Of a stretch of 63,072 nt of DNA, positions 1 through 8,850 are shown piece after piece (the stretch's first letter is position 1; the number at the start of each line of letters is the position of its first letter). This stretch comes from Planctomycetaceae bacterium (GTDB lineage: Bacteria; Planctomycetota; Planctomycetia; Pirellulales; Pirellulaceae): the NCBI GenBank assembly GCA_024638965.1, contig JAHEJI010000005.1, positions 1 to 63,072 on the forward strand, written 5' to 3'. The translations under genes and the position numbers were made by a program. Under the pieces are notes generated by a model, which saw nothing but the letters and a program-made list of their open reading frames with translations, did not search any database and had not been told where the DNA came from.

Positions 1-866
1 CGAATTCCGAGGAATCCGGGATGGATCCGTTCGCCCGCTTTCAACCGCTCGATCAGTTTTTCTGCTCCGTGCAGCGGGATCGCGAATCCGATACCTGAGT
101 CATACCATTCGACACCAGCCGCAATTGCATTCGACTGCGGATTGAGCGGAACGCAAATCCCGATCAAACGACCTTCAATGTCAATCAACGGACCTCCATA
201 GTTGGCGGGACTGATGTTGGCGTCGGTTTGAATCGCGCGGCCGCCAACGCGATTGGTTGCGCTGATGATTCCCATCGAAATGGCGGGGTTGGTATCGCCA
301 TATCCAACTCCAACGGAAATAGACCATTGCCCGACCTTGATGTCAGCCGGATCGATAAACTCCGGGACGGGCATGTTCTCAACGTTGTCGATTTTCAACA
401 AACAAATCTTGCGGATGTCGTCTCGGCCAAGCGGTTTTGCAAATCGTCTCTCGCCGTCACTTGTGATTACGGAGATGACCGGTGGTTGTTGAATGAAATT
501 AAATGTGCTCGTGATCACCAGTCCGTCGGGCGAAAGCATAATCCCGGTCGAGTTGCCTTCACCTTGGCTACGAATGCCGCCGATTTCTCCCTGGACCGCA
601 CTGACCCCACCAATCGATTCGATGGTAACCAGCGAGGGTTGGATTTTTTCGGCGGCTTCTCGAAATGCGCGTGACGTGAGCATCATGGCTTCGAGGATTT
701 CTGCTTGTGAAAGCTCGGTTATCTGTTTTTTGTTTTTTTGAGTATCTTGGCTCTTTGTTTCGGCGAATTCCTGCACTTCGGGTTGGACAGTCGCTCCGTC
801 GCGCCCCGGTTCCAGCGGAAGACAAGCGACAGCGAATAACAGAAATACAAAACTGAGGTGAGGCAT
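1..866 (-). CDS. HtrA-like pseudo-protease, 3' end beyond the window
   Basis: The frame opens at the ATG at 866 and is still open at the left edge, giving 288 codons. A hydrophobic N-terminal signal region is followed by a chymotrypsin-fold domain of the HtrA/S1C type. The catalytic residues are gone. The His position in the LTNNHV-like stretch is Phe122, in VITSTFNFI. The Asp position is Lys153, in KICLLKI. The Ser position is Tyr223, in SPANYGGP in place of the family's NPGNSGGP. The surrounding fold motifs and the final PGFLGI, where a PDZ domain would begin, are retained. The protein is probably a periplasmic, non-proteolytic binding or regulatory paralogue of the intact protease two genes upstream. 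It follows the previous gene by 14 bp, so co-transcription is likely. Confidence 0.85.
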   Translation of the reverse strand, partial: MPHLSFVFLLFAVACLPLEPGRDGATVQPEVQEFAETKSQDTQKNKKQITELSQAEILEAMMLTSRAFREAAEKIQPSLVTIESIGGVSAVQGEIGGIRSQGEGNSTGIMLSPDGLVITSTFNFIQQPPVISVITSDGERRFAKPLGRDDIRKICLLKIDNVENMPVPEFIDPADIKVGQWSISVGVGYGDTNPAISMGIISATNRVGGRAIQTDANISPANYGGPLIDIEGRLIGICVPLNPQSNAIAAGVEWYDSGIGFAIPLHGAEKLIERLKAGERIHPGFLGI

Positions 867-880
867 GAGTATTTCCTTGT

Positions 881-1906
881 CTATTCTTTTTCGCGCGGAA
901 TGATTGGTATGCGGAGCATTTCAACACCCCGTTTGACGATGATCAGAACTTCGTCACCTGGTGTAAGCGAACTGACAACTTCACTGTATTGATTGACGGT
1001 GCCAACCTTCTTGCCCGCAATTGTGATGATGAGGTCATCCGTCTTGAGTTTGGCTTGCGCCGCAGGACCTCCTCGAACGACCCGGTCGATATAGGCAGGT
1101 CCGCCGCGGCCGCCGTGTTTGAACAACTTGATTCCCAAATCAGCCTTACTTTCGACCGACGCTTGCACAGTTTCGGATTCCGTATCGCCTTTGACAAATT
1201 TGAACAGTTCCGCATTCGGAACCGCGTAATTCAGTCGCGTATTGGTATCGGAGCTGTTAATGATTTTGCCAATCATGCCGACCAACTGACCGTCCATTGT
1301 GACGACGGCGCCGCCTGCGGCGCCGGGGTTGCTTGTTATGGAATCGATCAATACCAAATCGCCACGATAAGCAACGGCTCGACGATTCAACTTGGCTTCG
1401 ATGCTGGTGCGAAGTGAAATTACACCAATCATCGCGGAAAGTGGTTCTGTTTTTTCAGCGACCTTGAAGGCGTTAGAAAGCGCGACGATCCAATCGCCCT
1501 TTTGTCCAACATCTTTTGCGCCAAGCTGGAAATAGTCAGGAGTTTCCGCGGGCACCTTGAGAAGTGCCAGCTGTCTGGTACGGTCTCTTTTCAAAATTGT
1601 TGCCTGATGTGAAGTTCCATCAGCCAGGACAACACGTACTTGCCGACCGTCCAGAAATACACCTTGGGACGTTATGACTTGTCCGTCGTCAGAAACCAGA
1701 ACGCCGGTTGCATATCCTTCAACGCGGCCTGCACCAGCCCCGTAAACTTTGACCAATTTGGGCTGACAACGCGTAATTAATTCGTGGAAGAATCCGTCGG
1801 TTTTCTTGTCTTGGCCGCAACTGGTGACGGGCTCGTTGCAGACGCAAGCCGCGAAGATCAGCATCCTGATAAGTCGTTGCGACCAATTTTTCAATCGTTT
1901 GTCCAT
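881..1906 (-). CDS. HtrA-like pseudo-protease with PDZ domain
   Basis: This 341-aa secreted protein has a hydrophobic stretch at about residues 11-24 and Cys residues nearby, so either a signal peptide or a lipoprotein signal is possible. It then has a trypsin-like domain at about 50-235 and a PDZ domain at about 255-338. The fold is recognisable (ATGVLVSDDGQVIT, RQLALLKV, SNPGAAGGA), but all three catalytic positions are replaced: His to Gly82, Asp to Gln112 and Ser to Ala197. It starts 2 bp after the stop of the active protease upstream and ends 14 bp before a second dead paralogue. The arrangement suggests an operon in which dead copies bind substrate or modulate the active enzyme; that role is inference. 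Confidence 0.88.
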   Translation of the reverse strand: MDKRLKNWSQRLIRMLIFAACVCNEPVTSCGQDKKTDGFFHELITRCQPKLVKVYGAGAGRVEGYATGVLVSDDGQVITSQGVFLDGRQVRVVLADGTSHQATILKRDRTRQLALLKVPAETPDYFQLGAKDVGQKGDWIVALSNAFKVAEKTEPLSAMIGVISLRTSIEAKLNRRAVAYRGDLVLIDSITSNPGAAGGAVVTMDGQLVGMIGKIINSSDTNTRLNYAVPNAELFKFVKGDTESETVQASVESKADLGIKLFKHGGRGGPAYIDRVVRGGPAAQAKLKTDDLIITIAGKKVGTVNQYSEVVSSLTPGDEVLIIVKRGVEMLRIPIIPREKE

Positions 1907-1908
1907 TT

Positions 1909-3744
1909 TCAGAACTCAAATTTGTCCGCTAACTCGTCCAACGGGATGGATTCCGCTTTGGTCGTCTTGGAAATCAGATGCACATCTTCACTCAAATTCG
2001 TGACATAGTGCCTCTCGAACGGCACCTGCCAACCATGGGCGTCGCCCCATTCATGGAAGTTAACACCGCCTTCTCTCCCTTCACGATCCAGATCGGGGCT
2101 GGCTGTCAACAATTCCATCGAGCGTTGGCCCCGTTCGTTATACATCGAGCACCAGAAATAAAACCAGTCTTCATCTTCATCCGTTGTTTTGAAACGAAAC
2201 GCAATACGACGCTGGACTTTATCGCTTCCGTCAATCAAGGCGTATCCAAAGCTCTCGAATGGAATTTCGGATCTAGCCGCGAGGATTCCCATTGCCTCGA
2301 GAATGGGCAACGTCAGCTTGGCTTCGGTTCGACTCAGTTCTTTTCGCTCATCTCGAATTTTTCGAAAGAACTTCTCTCCATCGAAAGTGAACTGAGCTGT
2401 TTTATTATTGACGGTTCGTTCGATTACGAATTTGTCCGCTGGCGAAATCCACATTTCCTGGTGACCAACGGTCTGATTTGCTGAATCCAAAATCTCGTCC
2501 GTAAGTTTCAGAGCGGCATCGCTGATGGAAAGCGTGTTTTTTCGATCGCCCCAGACCGACAATAGATATTCGGTATTTCGACGATTGACGTCACGATGTC
2601 GGACCGTGCCCGGCGGCGCAGATAACAACGCCATCATTTCTCGGACTCGTTCACGAGCCTGTTTTTCCTCTGGCGAATCGTCTTCCCCGCCGGGCTTTTT
2701 GCGCGGGGGCTTGGGCTTGGCGTAGGGCAGGCCGATTAATCGTGAGTGAAATGTACGTATTTGACCTTTCTCTGTTTTGACTTCCAGGTGGGCGGGCCAG
2801 TCCTCCGGGAGCGTGCAAATGAGATTGGTGAATTGATTGGCGTTATCAATTGGGATGCCTTCGAATTCCAAGAGTTCGTCACCCAGCCGCAATCCCATTT
2901 CGAAAATTGGTGCAAACTCGTTGATGGTCGAGCAAACGACTTTGCCGCCGCGATCCGAAAAGCTTGCGTCCAGCGTGCCATGCTCGACCAGTTTGGTCGC
3001 CAACAGTTCGGGGATAAAGTTCTTGATCTGGTTAGATGAAATGGCGTAGCCAAGGCCTACGTTGACCCGACCACGGTCTTGAAAACTGCCGCGGCCGTTG
3101 ATGCCGATGACTTCTCCATGCATGTTGAAAAGAGGTCCCCCCGAGTTACCTGGATTGATCGAACTGTCGACTTGAATACAGTTGCCGTAAACCAGCTGGT
3201 TTTTGCCTGCCCCGTATTGATATCTCTTTACGCCGCTGACGATTCCCAGCGTTACAGTGGGCTTCTGATCTTCTGTTAAAACGAAAGGGTTGCCCATCGC
3301 CAGAGCCCAATCGCCGACTCGCACGTGATCCGAATTGCCTAAGGGTGTGAACGGAAAGTCCTCTTTTCCTCTCATCTTGATGATTGAAACGTCGCCGCCA
3401 GGATCCGTACCGATAAGTTCCCAATGGTACATTTGACCATCCGCCAGTCCACCCCATCCTTTGACGCCTGACCCCATGATGACGTGATGATTCGTTAACG
3501 CGATTCCGGAAGGATCGATGATGACCCCTGAACCGCCTCCCTGGCGATTTTCGTCATAAATCGCAATGACACTGCCGATGACTTTTTCAATCGCGGCAAC
3601 GCGATTCTCTTCAACCGCTTTGACAAGTTTAAGTTGGTCCGGCGTTAGTGGTTGGGCCGAAACCGGTTTCGAATGCAGAAATAGACATGCTGCAAACAAC
3701 GCGACAGCAAGCGGACGCGTTTTTTTTGTTACGCTGATCACCAC
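1909..3744 (-). CDS. HtrA-type S1C serine protease, apparently active
   Basis: This is a secreted trypsin-like protease with an intact triad: His87 in ALTNHHVI, Asp118 in GGDVSIIK and Ser201 in INPGNSGGP. A PDZ-like segment follows at about residues 285-360. The C-terminal half (about 370-611) is unfamiliar and makes the protein longer than typical DegP/DegS (350-480 aa). I prefer the GTG at 3744 because GGGAG lies 7 bp upstream and the signal peptide (TKKTRPLAVALFAACLF) follows directly. An in-frame ATG at 3771 is the alternative. It would degrade or refold misfolded envelope proteins. It is the only one of three adjacent HtrA-like genes with catalytic residues. Confidence 0.92.
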   Translation of the reverse strand: MVISVTKKTRPLAVALFAACLFLHSKPVSAQPLTPDQLKLVKAVEENRVAAIEKVIGSVIAIYDENRQGGGSGVIIDPSGIALTNHHVIMGSGVKGWGGLADGQMYHWELIGTDPGGDVSIIKMRGKEDFPFTPLGNSDHVRVGDWALAMGNPFVLTEDQKPTVTLGIVSGVKRYQYGAGKNQLVYGNCIQVDSSINPGNSGGPLFNMHGEVIGINGRGSFQDRGRVNVGLGYAISSNQIKNFIPELLATKLVEHGTLDASFSDRGGKVVCSTINEFAPIFEMGLRLGDELLEFEGIPIDNANQFTNLICTLPEDWPAHLEVKTEKGQIRTFHSRLIGLPYAKPKPPRKKPGGEDDSPEEKQARERVREMMALLSAPPGTVRHRDVNRRNTEYLLSVWGDRKNTLSISDAALKLTDEILDSANQTVGHQEMWISPADKFVIERTVNNKTAQFTFDGEKFFRKIRDERKELSRTEAKLTLPILEAMGILAARSEIPFESFGYALIDGSDKVQRRIAFRFKTTDEDEDWFYFWCSMYNERGQRSMELLTASPDLDREGREGGVNFHEWGDAHGWQVPFERHYVTNLSEDVHLISKTTKAESIPLDELADKFEF

Positions 3745-3799
3745 GTCAAAACTCCCACATGATTCAATCATAAAACCCGTCCGTCAGTTAGCGTCGAAC

Positions 3800-5011
3800 T
3801 TAGTTTGACTTCGTAAACCTCGCCATTCCCCAATCCGCATGATCACTGAGATCGAATTGTTCGCCCGCGTCGACAACTAAGGCAATCTGCTTCATTCCAG
3901 AAATGTCCACCGAGACAGAAACTGGATCGTCACTTGCTCGGATTCGCTGTGACCAAAGTCGTACTCCGTCACCAACGACGGAAAACACACAATCGCCTCT
4001 CCCTTTCGTTTCGATGTCGATTCCAACGACAGCTCGAAACCGATCGAAATCGTTTTCATTTGCGAACACCAATCGTGAATACGACTGCGTTCCAAGCCCT
4101 TTCTCAAACTTGGCCGTGTTCTTTGTTGACCCGGAAAAGCCGATCGTCAAAGGTCCTCCTTTGATACTGCGATCCCGTTGCCAGGTTCGCTGAACAGCAA
4201 AGAGTGCTTTTTGTTGAACCTCAACTGGTTCCAGATCTGAAAGGAAGACCAGCTTATTCGACTTGATACTTAAATTGGCGATGTAGGACGTTTTCAGTTG
4301 AGTGTGGCTTCTGCCAGGCAATTCGATCCTGAGAATCTGTTTGGAAAGTTGATCGATTCGGCCTCTAATTTTCGAGCCATCGGTCAGATTAATGTCGGCA
4401 ATTGGGCCAGCCGGCGAAGGTAGATTAAGATCAGCGCTGATCACGGCGTTGACTATCGATAGCGAGATTCGACGCGACTTGCCCTTAAAGTTCAATGTAA
4501 CGTGAGTCCCGTCAATACTCTCCAAAAGACCATCGACTACCCGCTCGCCTTTTTCAGTCTCTACAATTACCTTGTCGGAATCGGGTGACGGATTTGCCAG
4601 GACTTCGCGCACGCGATCGGTTTCATTCCAAATGGTTCCCTGAACCATCTCAAGTTTCAGGTTCTCAAGACCAATCCGGGACTGAAAAGAGACAAGATCG
4701 TCCTGGACGGCAAGAGATTTCACCCAGAGAGATCCGCCTCCCACGATTCTGAGTTGATGATACGCAGGCGAATTGGATGTTACCTGGCGGTCGCTCTGCA
4801 GCCTGACAATTTGATCAAGTTTCAAATCGGTAGGGATATTCCGCCCGGATACATCGCCCTCTTGGTCGATCGTCTCAATGGAGCATCGTATGGACGAACC
4901 ATTGAGTAGCTGGACGCGAACATTGTCAAAATCTGCCGCAACCCAGCCATGGGTGGTCAGCACCGCTGCAACAAAAAATAACATGCTTTTCGTCGTGAAC
5001 AGATTTGGCAA
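3800..5011 (-). CDS. Secreted protein with C-terminal NPCBM-like domain
   Basis: This 403-aa protein has an N-terminal signal peptide (residues 1-26, ending near GWVAA). Two or three short beta modules of the form 'L.NGS.I...I.......I.L..I..L' follow at about 30-250. The C-terminal 140 residues resemble the NPCBM putative carbohydrate-binding module, with hallmarks FEKGLGTQSYSRL, FDRFRAVVGID, VVGDGVRLW, the LVVDAGE region and SDHADWGMARF. A role in binding envelope polysaccharide is inferred. It is the first gene of the HtrA operon, 55 bp upstream of the GTG start of the active protease. A terminator at 5122-5154 separates it from the operon upstream. The 669-aa protein at 21858 shares the same 'RNGSSL' opening module. 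Confidence 0.8.
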   Translation of the reverse strand: MPNLFTTKSMLFFVAAVLTTHGWVAADFDNVRVQLLNGSSIRCSIETIDQEGDVSGRNIPTDLKLDQIVRLQSDRQVTSNSPAYHQLRIVGGGSLWVKSLAVQDDLVSFQSRIGLENLKLEMVQGTIWNETDRVREVLANPSPDSDKVIVETEKGERVVDGLLESIDGTHVTLNFKGKSRRISLSIVNAVISADLNLPSPAGPIADINLTDGSKIRGRIDQLSKQILRIELPGRSHTQLKTSYIANLSIKSNKLVFLSDLEPVEVQQKALFAVQRTWQRDRSIKGGPLTIGFSGSTKNTAKFEKGLGTQSYSRLVFANENDFDRFRAVVGIDIETKGRGDCVFSVVGDGVRLWSQRIRASDDPVSVSVDISGMKQIALVVDAGEQFDLSDHADWGMARFTKSN

Positions 5012-5121
5012 TTTGGGGATCCTTGCGATTGTGAGATCGGCGATTTGAATTCATCGTAATGCGTTCAACGCACTTCAATAATGGAGCCTCGGTTAGTACC
5101 TGTTCATCTGAAGATATCGAA

Positions 5122-5154
5122 CAAAAAAACGACGTTGTGCGAAACAACGTCGTT
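5122..5154 (-). terminator. Intrinsic terminator of the moxR operon
   Basis: A perfect 11-bp stem AACGACGTTGT / ACAACGTCGTT (5128-5154) has a 5-nt loop. On the minus strand it runs straight into a T-rich tail (complement of 5122-5129). It lies downstream of the TPR gene ending at 5352 and upstream of the NPCBM-HtrA operon, separating the two transcription units. Confidence 0.85.
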
Positions 5155-5262
5155 GTTAGTGTCTACACATCTTTTCTAGTTGCCTAATACCCAAGTCATG
5201 CTGAGACGATTGGCTCGCTGCGATCCAGTGGAGCTTCAATCCAGAATTGAGTTGTTCGCAGT

Positions 5263-5299
5263 ACCGGCTTTAGCCGGAAAATTCCGCCTGAAGGCGGCA
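5263..5299. repeat. Dispersed double-hairpin repeat, family A, copy 1
   Basis: Two adjacent palindromes are joined by AAAATT-like sequence: CCGGCTTTAGCCGG (5264-5277) and CCGCCTGAAGGCGG (5284-5297). The reverse complement recurs at 8773-8804. Both copies lie just after the 3' ends of genes of the same operon, which fits an mRNA 3'-end stabiliser or REP-like element. Confidence 0.85.
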
Positions 5300-5351
5300 C
5301 TCCGAACATGCCTGTTCAGCTTTGACACTCCACTGGATTCGTCGCAAACTC

Positions 5352-6407
5352 CTATTTCTTCGACGTGCCGTTCGCTGCTTCGTAATATCGTTCGACGATA
5401 TCTCGATAACGAGCCGGTAACTTGTCTTTGATTGCATTGTTGGCCGGGTCACGACTTCGATCCCGCAAACGACTCCACGGGCTGGCCGGCGAATCGTCAT
5501 ATGACTTCTCAACGACTTTGCCATTTGCGTTTGCGCTTTTTCCGCCTTTTTGACTCTTACTGGGCTTAGGTTTTGGCTTTTTTTGAGCCTGTTGTTGGTC
5601 TTTTTGTTGCTGTTTTTTGCTTGAGTTTGAATTGCAGCTGCTGCACTCTTTTTTCTCTTGTTCCTTGATCAACTTGTTCAACATGAGAACAATTTTCTCT
5701 TGCTCTTCTTGAGTTGTCTCACCGGTATCAGAGATTTGCAACCGGCGTCGTGAAAAATCCATCCGTTGATGAACGTCCCGCAATTGACCTTCCTTGATCG
5801 CTTGTAACTGCTGAATCTGCCGCCAAGCGCTGACTCGCAATCGCTCCGCAGCCATCGGATTGAATTCAAGAAATTCCATAAAGGAATGGATTGCGTTCTT
5901 GTTATCCAGCATGCCTGCCTGCGCGACACCGATGAAATATTGAGCACTTGGGCCATGAATGGTAAAATCGTCCATGTCACTTTTGACCGCTTGCAGCATC
6001 GGGAGAGCCTGTTCAAAGCGTTCTTCGTTCATGAGTGTGCGGGCGAGATAGAAAGTCGCGTCTGCTGCCAGAAAATGGTCTTCAGCATTCGCTAATTGCT
6101 GGAGTAGTTCGATGCTGGATCCGGTTTCGGCGTTATCACTCGCTTCGACCGCTTTAGCGTAATCCGGATAGAGCTGCATCAGGCCTTCGGTAATCGCGTC
6201 TTCCGCAGATTCAGATTTGAGTTCTTCGATTGTTTTGATCGCTTCAGCTTTCCTGGCATCGGCAATCGCCAATCCTTTGACGTGTTTTTGGAAATCAGCC
6301 AAGACGGATTGATCGTCAGGGGCACCGAAAACAGGCATTGCAAAAGTCCACGTCACAAGAACTACGAGGCAACCAAAAGACCGGGCGATCTGCGTTAACG
6401 ATTTCAT
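5352..6407 (-). CDS. Secreted TPR-like protein with basic low-complexity tail
   Basis: This 351-aa protein has a signal peptide (about residues 1-29, ending VFGA). The helical, TPR-like region at about 80-215 includes FYLARTLMNEERFEQALPML and a second helix pair around AGMLDNKNAIHSFMEF. A Lys/Gln/Pro-rich linker with a CSSC motif spans about 250-300. The C-terminus contains a conserved-looking SPWSRLRDRSRDP block and LPARYRDIVERYY. The ending 'LPxRYRxxVExYY' is typical of planctomycete proteins encoded after DUF4175/VWA genes. It is the last gene of the long MoxR operon, 59 bp after the coiled-coil gene. Function is unknown; a periplasmic partner of the VWA proteins is plausible. Confidence 0.8.
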   Translation of the reverse strand: MKSLTQIARSFGCLVVLVTWTFAMPVFGAPDDQSVLADFQKHVKGLAIADARKAEAIKTIEELKSESAEDAITEGLMQLYPDYAKAVEASDNAETGSSIELLQQLANAEDHFLAADATFYLARTLMNEERFEQALPMLQAVKSDMDDFTIHGPSAQYFIGVAQAGMLDNKNAIHSFMEFLEFNPMAAERLRVSAWRQIQQLQAIKEGQLRDVHQRMDFSRRRLQISDTGETTQEEQEKIVLMLNKLIKEQEKKECSSCNSNSSKKQQQKDQQQAQKKPKPKPSKSQKGGKSANANGKVVEKSYDDSPASPWSRLRDRSRDPANNAIKDKLPARYRDIVERYYEAANGTSKK

Positions 6408-6466
6408 TTGCGTCCTCTTAAGGTTGGCGTCGCGTAATTGTGACGGTTGATAAAATCTATCCTGAG

Positions 6467-8602
6467 TTAATTGTCGTCCATGATGTCTTCTGTCAGCTCA
6501 AGAAGTTTAGCTTGCTCATCAGCGGTTTTTATGATTTCATCGTCCAATTGCGGATCGGCTGGCACCTGAGCTTGATCTTGTTCGTTGCGGATCCGATCAA
6601 GTTGCTTGGTGCGTCGGTTAATTCGCCGCTGACGAAGCTTTAATATTTTATATTCGTGTGACTTCTTGAGCAACGGTTGTTTACCCCCACTTTGGCCGCC
6701 TCCGCCGCCTCCGCCCGACTTCTTTGCGTCTTTTAGGGCCTCGAGCAGTTCTTCCAGAGCTCCTTCAATGTCCTTTTGTAACAATTGTGTAAGCTGGTCA
6801 GTCCGTTCGTCTTCTAACAAACTGGCGACTCGGTTGAGGTCTTCGCGGATGGCCTGAACCACTTCCGGGAACACATCGCTCGTTCCATCTTCGAGAAGCA
6901 GGTCGTAAGCCTGTTGTCCCAATTCGCTAATCTCCAATTCCTCGGTTGACAAGCGGAGCAAGACCAGCTGATCTCGGCGGCGAAGTCGACCGAGATTTTG
7001 CGATTTGTCATCGAGCTCAATTGTCTCGATACTCACCAATTGCTGACGTTCAAGCATTTCACGGAAACGACCTTCAAGTCGCGCAAGTTTTTCGGCACGT
7101 GTTTCTTCACGTAGCTGATTGAGCCGTTCTTCAATTTCATCCAACGCCTTTTGCATTTCTTTTTGAGCTTGCTTTTGTCTGTTTTCAGCATTTTGAGCTT
7201 GCTGGTTTTCAAGGTCTTCCGATGCACCCTTCATCGAATCGGACGCTTTTTGCATTTGCTTCTGACCAGGCTGCTGCTGGTTTTGCTGGCTGGCGTTTTG
7301 ATTGTCGCCATCCTGTGGCTTTCCTTTAGGCGCCTTTTCCATTTGGCGAGCAATGTCCAAAGCCTTGTCTCGCGTACGGCGCTGTTTCTCCGCCATTTGT
7401 TCAAATGCTTCCGGCGGCAAAGACGCAATTCGGCGACGCTCTTTCTTTAACTCCGTTTTCGCTTTTTCCATTTCAGCAATCGCCATTTGTTGTTGTCGCT
7501 CGGCATCTTTGGTTTTTGCACTGCCGAGTTTTTCCTCCGCACGACGTTGGTTTTTTGAAGCCTGTTCTAACGGTTTTTGGCCAGGCTGAGGCGGCTGCGA
7601 TTGTGATCCGGATTTGGATTCACCTGATTTGGATTCACCTGATTTGGATTCACCTGACTTGGATTCACCTGACTTGGATTCGCCCGATTTGGATTCGCCC
7701 GATTTGGATTCGCCCGATTTGGATTCGCCGGATTTTGGATCGCCCGATTTTGGATCGCCCGATTTTGGATCGCCCGATTTGGATTCGCCGGATTTTGGAT
7801 CACCCGATTTTGGGTCACCCGATTTTGGGTCATTCTTGTTTTTGGAGTCCCCTGCTTTGCCGATCTCCGCACTTGCGTCCGTTGCGATTTCTTTGGCGAG
7901 ATTGTCGGTTTCTTTTCGAATCTCATATTGCTTGTCCGCAAGGCGATCCAATTCGTGGAGTCCTGCACCGGCACTTGATTCTGTTTGATTGGCGACATCC
8001 TGCTGGTCTTTGATTAAGCCTTCAAGTTTCTTGATTTGGTTGTCAAGTCGATTGAGCGTTTCATCCTTGTTGGCAACCTTGTTCGTTTCGCGAGTTTGCT
8101 TCTGCTGTTCATTTTGAAGGGTCTGAATGGCTTTCTGCCATTTTTGCAAATTCTGAATTTCCTGCTGTTTCGTTGCAACTTCTGTTTTTTCATTCATCAA
8201 CAGGCGAATGAGATCAGCCAGATTCTCGATGACGGCGTTTAATCGATCCTCGGCCTCCGACAGTTTGTCTTCATCGAGCAGTTTGCTTACTTCAGCCATT
8301 TCCTGCGTGATCAGTTTCTCTTTCGCTTGTTGGTAGGCGTCGATCAAACGTTGAGCGCGTTTCGGTTCTTTTTCCTGAAGGCGTTCGGCGATCACAATGA
8401 GCTTTTCTTCAAGCTCCTGCATCTTCGTTTCAACCAAACGCTGGCGAGCACCCAATTCACTCCGCTGGGCGCGGTCGTCATTCGCAGCACGTCGTTCGCT
8501 ATTGCTTTCCTGAGCCAGCGAGAATTGCCCCGAAAGAAAAATAGTTGCGCCACAAAAAACGATGGCGGCAAACAACAGCCATGACGAGCTCGTCGGTTTC
8601 AT
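6467..8602 (-). CDS. Secreted coiled-coil protein with pentapeptide repeats
   Basis: This 711-aa protein has a signal peptide (about 1-30, ending FSLAQ). Long charged helices predicted as coiled coil (about 45-235) are followed by a low-complexity block of about 15 G-[DE]-[PS]-K-S pentapeptides (about 257-331). Further Gln/Glu/Lys-rich helices follow, then a Gly-rich hinge (about 633-642) and a basic C-terminal helix. No enzymatic motif is visible. It resembles the low-complexity partners encoded after DUF4175-like genes. It starts 248 bp after the preceding gene, a gap holding a dispersed repeat, so an internal promoter or processing site is possible. A structural or scaffold role in the periplasm is inference. 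Confidence 0.8.
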   Translation of the reverse strand: MKPTSSSWLLFAAIVFCGATIFLSGQFSLAQESNSERRAANDDRAQRSELGARQRLVETKMQELEEKLIVIAERLQEKEPKRAQRLIDAYQQAKEKLITQEMAEVSKLLDEDKLSEAEDRLNAVIENLADLIRLLMNEKTEVATKQQEIQNLQKWQKAIQTLQNEQQKQTRETNKVANKDETLNRLDNQIKKLEGLIKDQQDVANQTESSAGAGLHELDRLADKQYEIRKETDNLAKEIATDASAEIGKAGDSKNKNDPKSGDPKSGDPKSGESKSGDPKSGDPKSGDPKSGESKSGESKSGESKSGESKSGESKSGESKSGESKSGESKSGSQSQPPQPGQKPLEQASKNQRRAEEKLGSAKTKDAERQQQMAIAEMEKAKTELKKERRRIASLPPEAFEQMAEKQRRTRDKALDIARQMEKAPKGKPQDGDNQNASQQNQQQPGQKQMQKASDSMKGASEDLENQQAQNAENRQKQAQKEMQKALDEIEERLNQLREETRAEKLARLEGRFREMLERQQLVSIETIELDDKSQNLGRLRRRDQLVLLRLSTEELEISELGQQAYDLLLEDGTSDVFPEVVQAIREDLNRVASLLEDERTDQLTQLLQKDIEGALEELLEALKDAKKSGGGGGGGQSGGKQPLLKKSHEYKILKLRQRRINRRTKQLDRIRNEQDQAQVPADPQLDDEIIKTADEQAKLLELTEDIMDDN
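7610..7834. repeat. 15-bp tandem repeat encoding G(D/E)(P/S)KS pentapeptides
   Basis: About 15 in-frame copies of a 15-bp unit, on the plus strand gatttggattcacct and variants, lie inside the coiled-coil gene. Two variants alternate in blocks: GDPKS towards the N-terminal side and eight uninterrupted GESKS. Near-identical units suggest recent slippage or unequal crossover, so the copy number is probably strain-variable. Confidence 0.92.
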
Positions 8603-8772
8603 TGCATTTCTCCGAAAATGTTTCTTGGCACTGGATTAAACCCTGAATTCGGCCAGAAGTTTCCATGGACCGCCGTTTCCACAGTTTTTGTTGGGAACAC
8701 GGCAATCGCGTTCATGTTGGATCGAACTCAGCATGAATGGATGGTCAATGCCAAAACGACATGTTTGTAGCC

Positions 8773-8804
8773 CCGCCTTCAGGCGGAATTTTCCGGCTAA
8801 AGCC
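8773..8804. repeat. Dispersed double-hairpin repeat, family A, copy 2
   Basis: This is the reverse complement of the element at 5263-5299: CCGCCTTCAGGCGG (8773-8786), then AATTTT and a slightly degenerate CCGGCTAAAGCC. It sits in the 248-bp gap between the DUF4175-like gene and the coiled-coil gene of the same operon. Confidence 0.85.
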
Positions 8805-8850
8805 CGAACTACGAACTACTCAACTTTTCCAAAATCTGGCGTTAAAAAAT

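Larger units (their letters stand above)
5012..5351. other. Intergenic region: terminator, dispersed repeat, promoter space
   Basis: This 340-bp stretch has no supported gene. It holds the dispersed double-hairpin repeat (5263-5299) just after the stop of the TPR gene and a strong intrinsic terminator for the minus strand (5122-5154). About 110 bp then remain before the NPCBM gene, in which its promoter must lie. I could not single out convincing -35/-10 boxes. Confidence 0.6.

Noticed and set aside
1-866. Sequencing error as cause of the Ser-to-Tyr change in the edge HtrA-like gene
   Set aside because: His and Asp positions are also replaced and the frame stays open over 288 codons, so a single error cannot explain it.
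7405-8013. Long plus-strand frames with DSPDL and IWIRP repeats
   Set aside because: They are antisense shadows of the 15-bp repeat in the coiled-coil gene; the minus-strand frame has the signal peptide and sensible composition.
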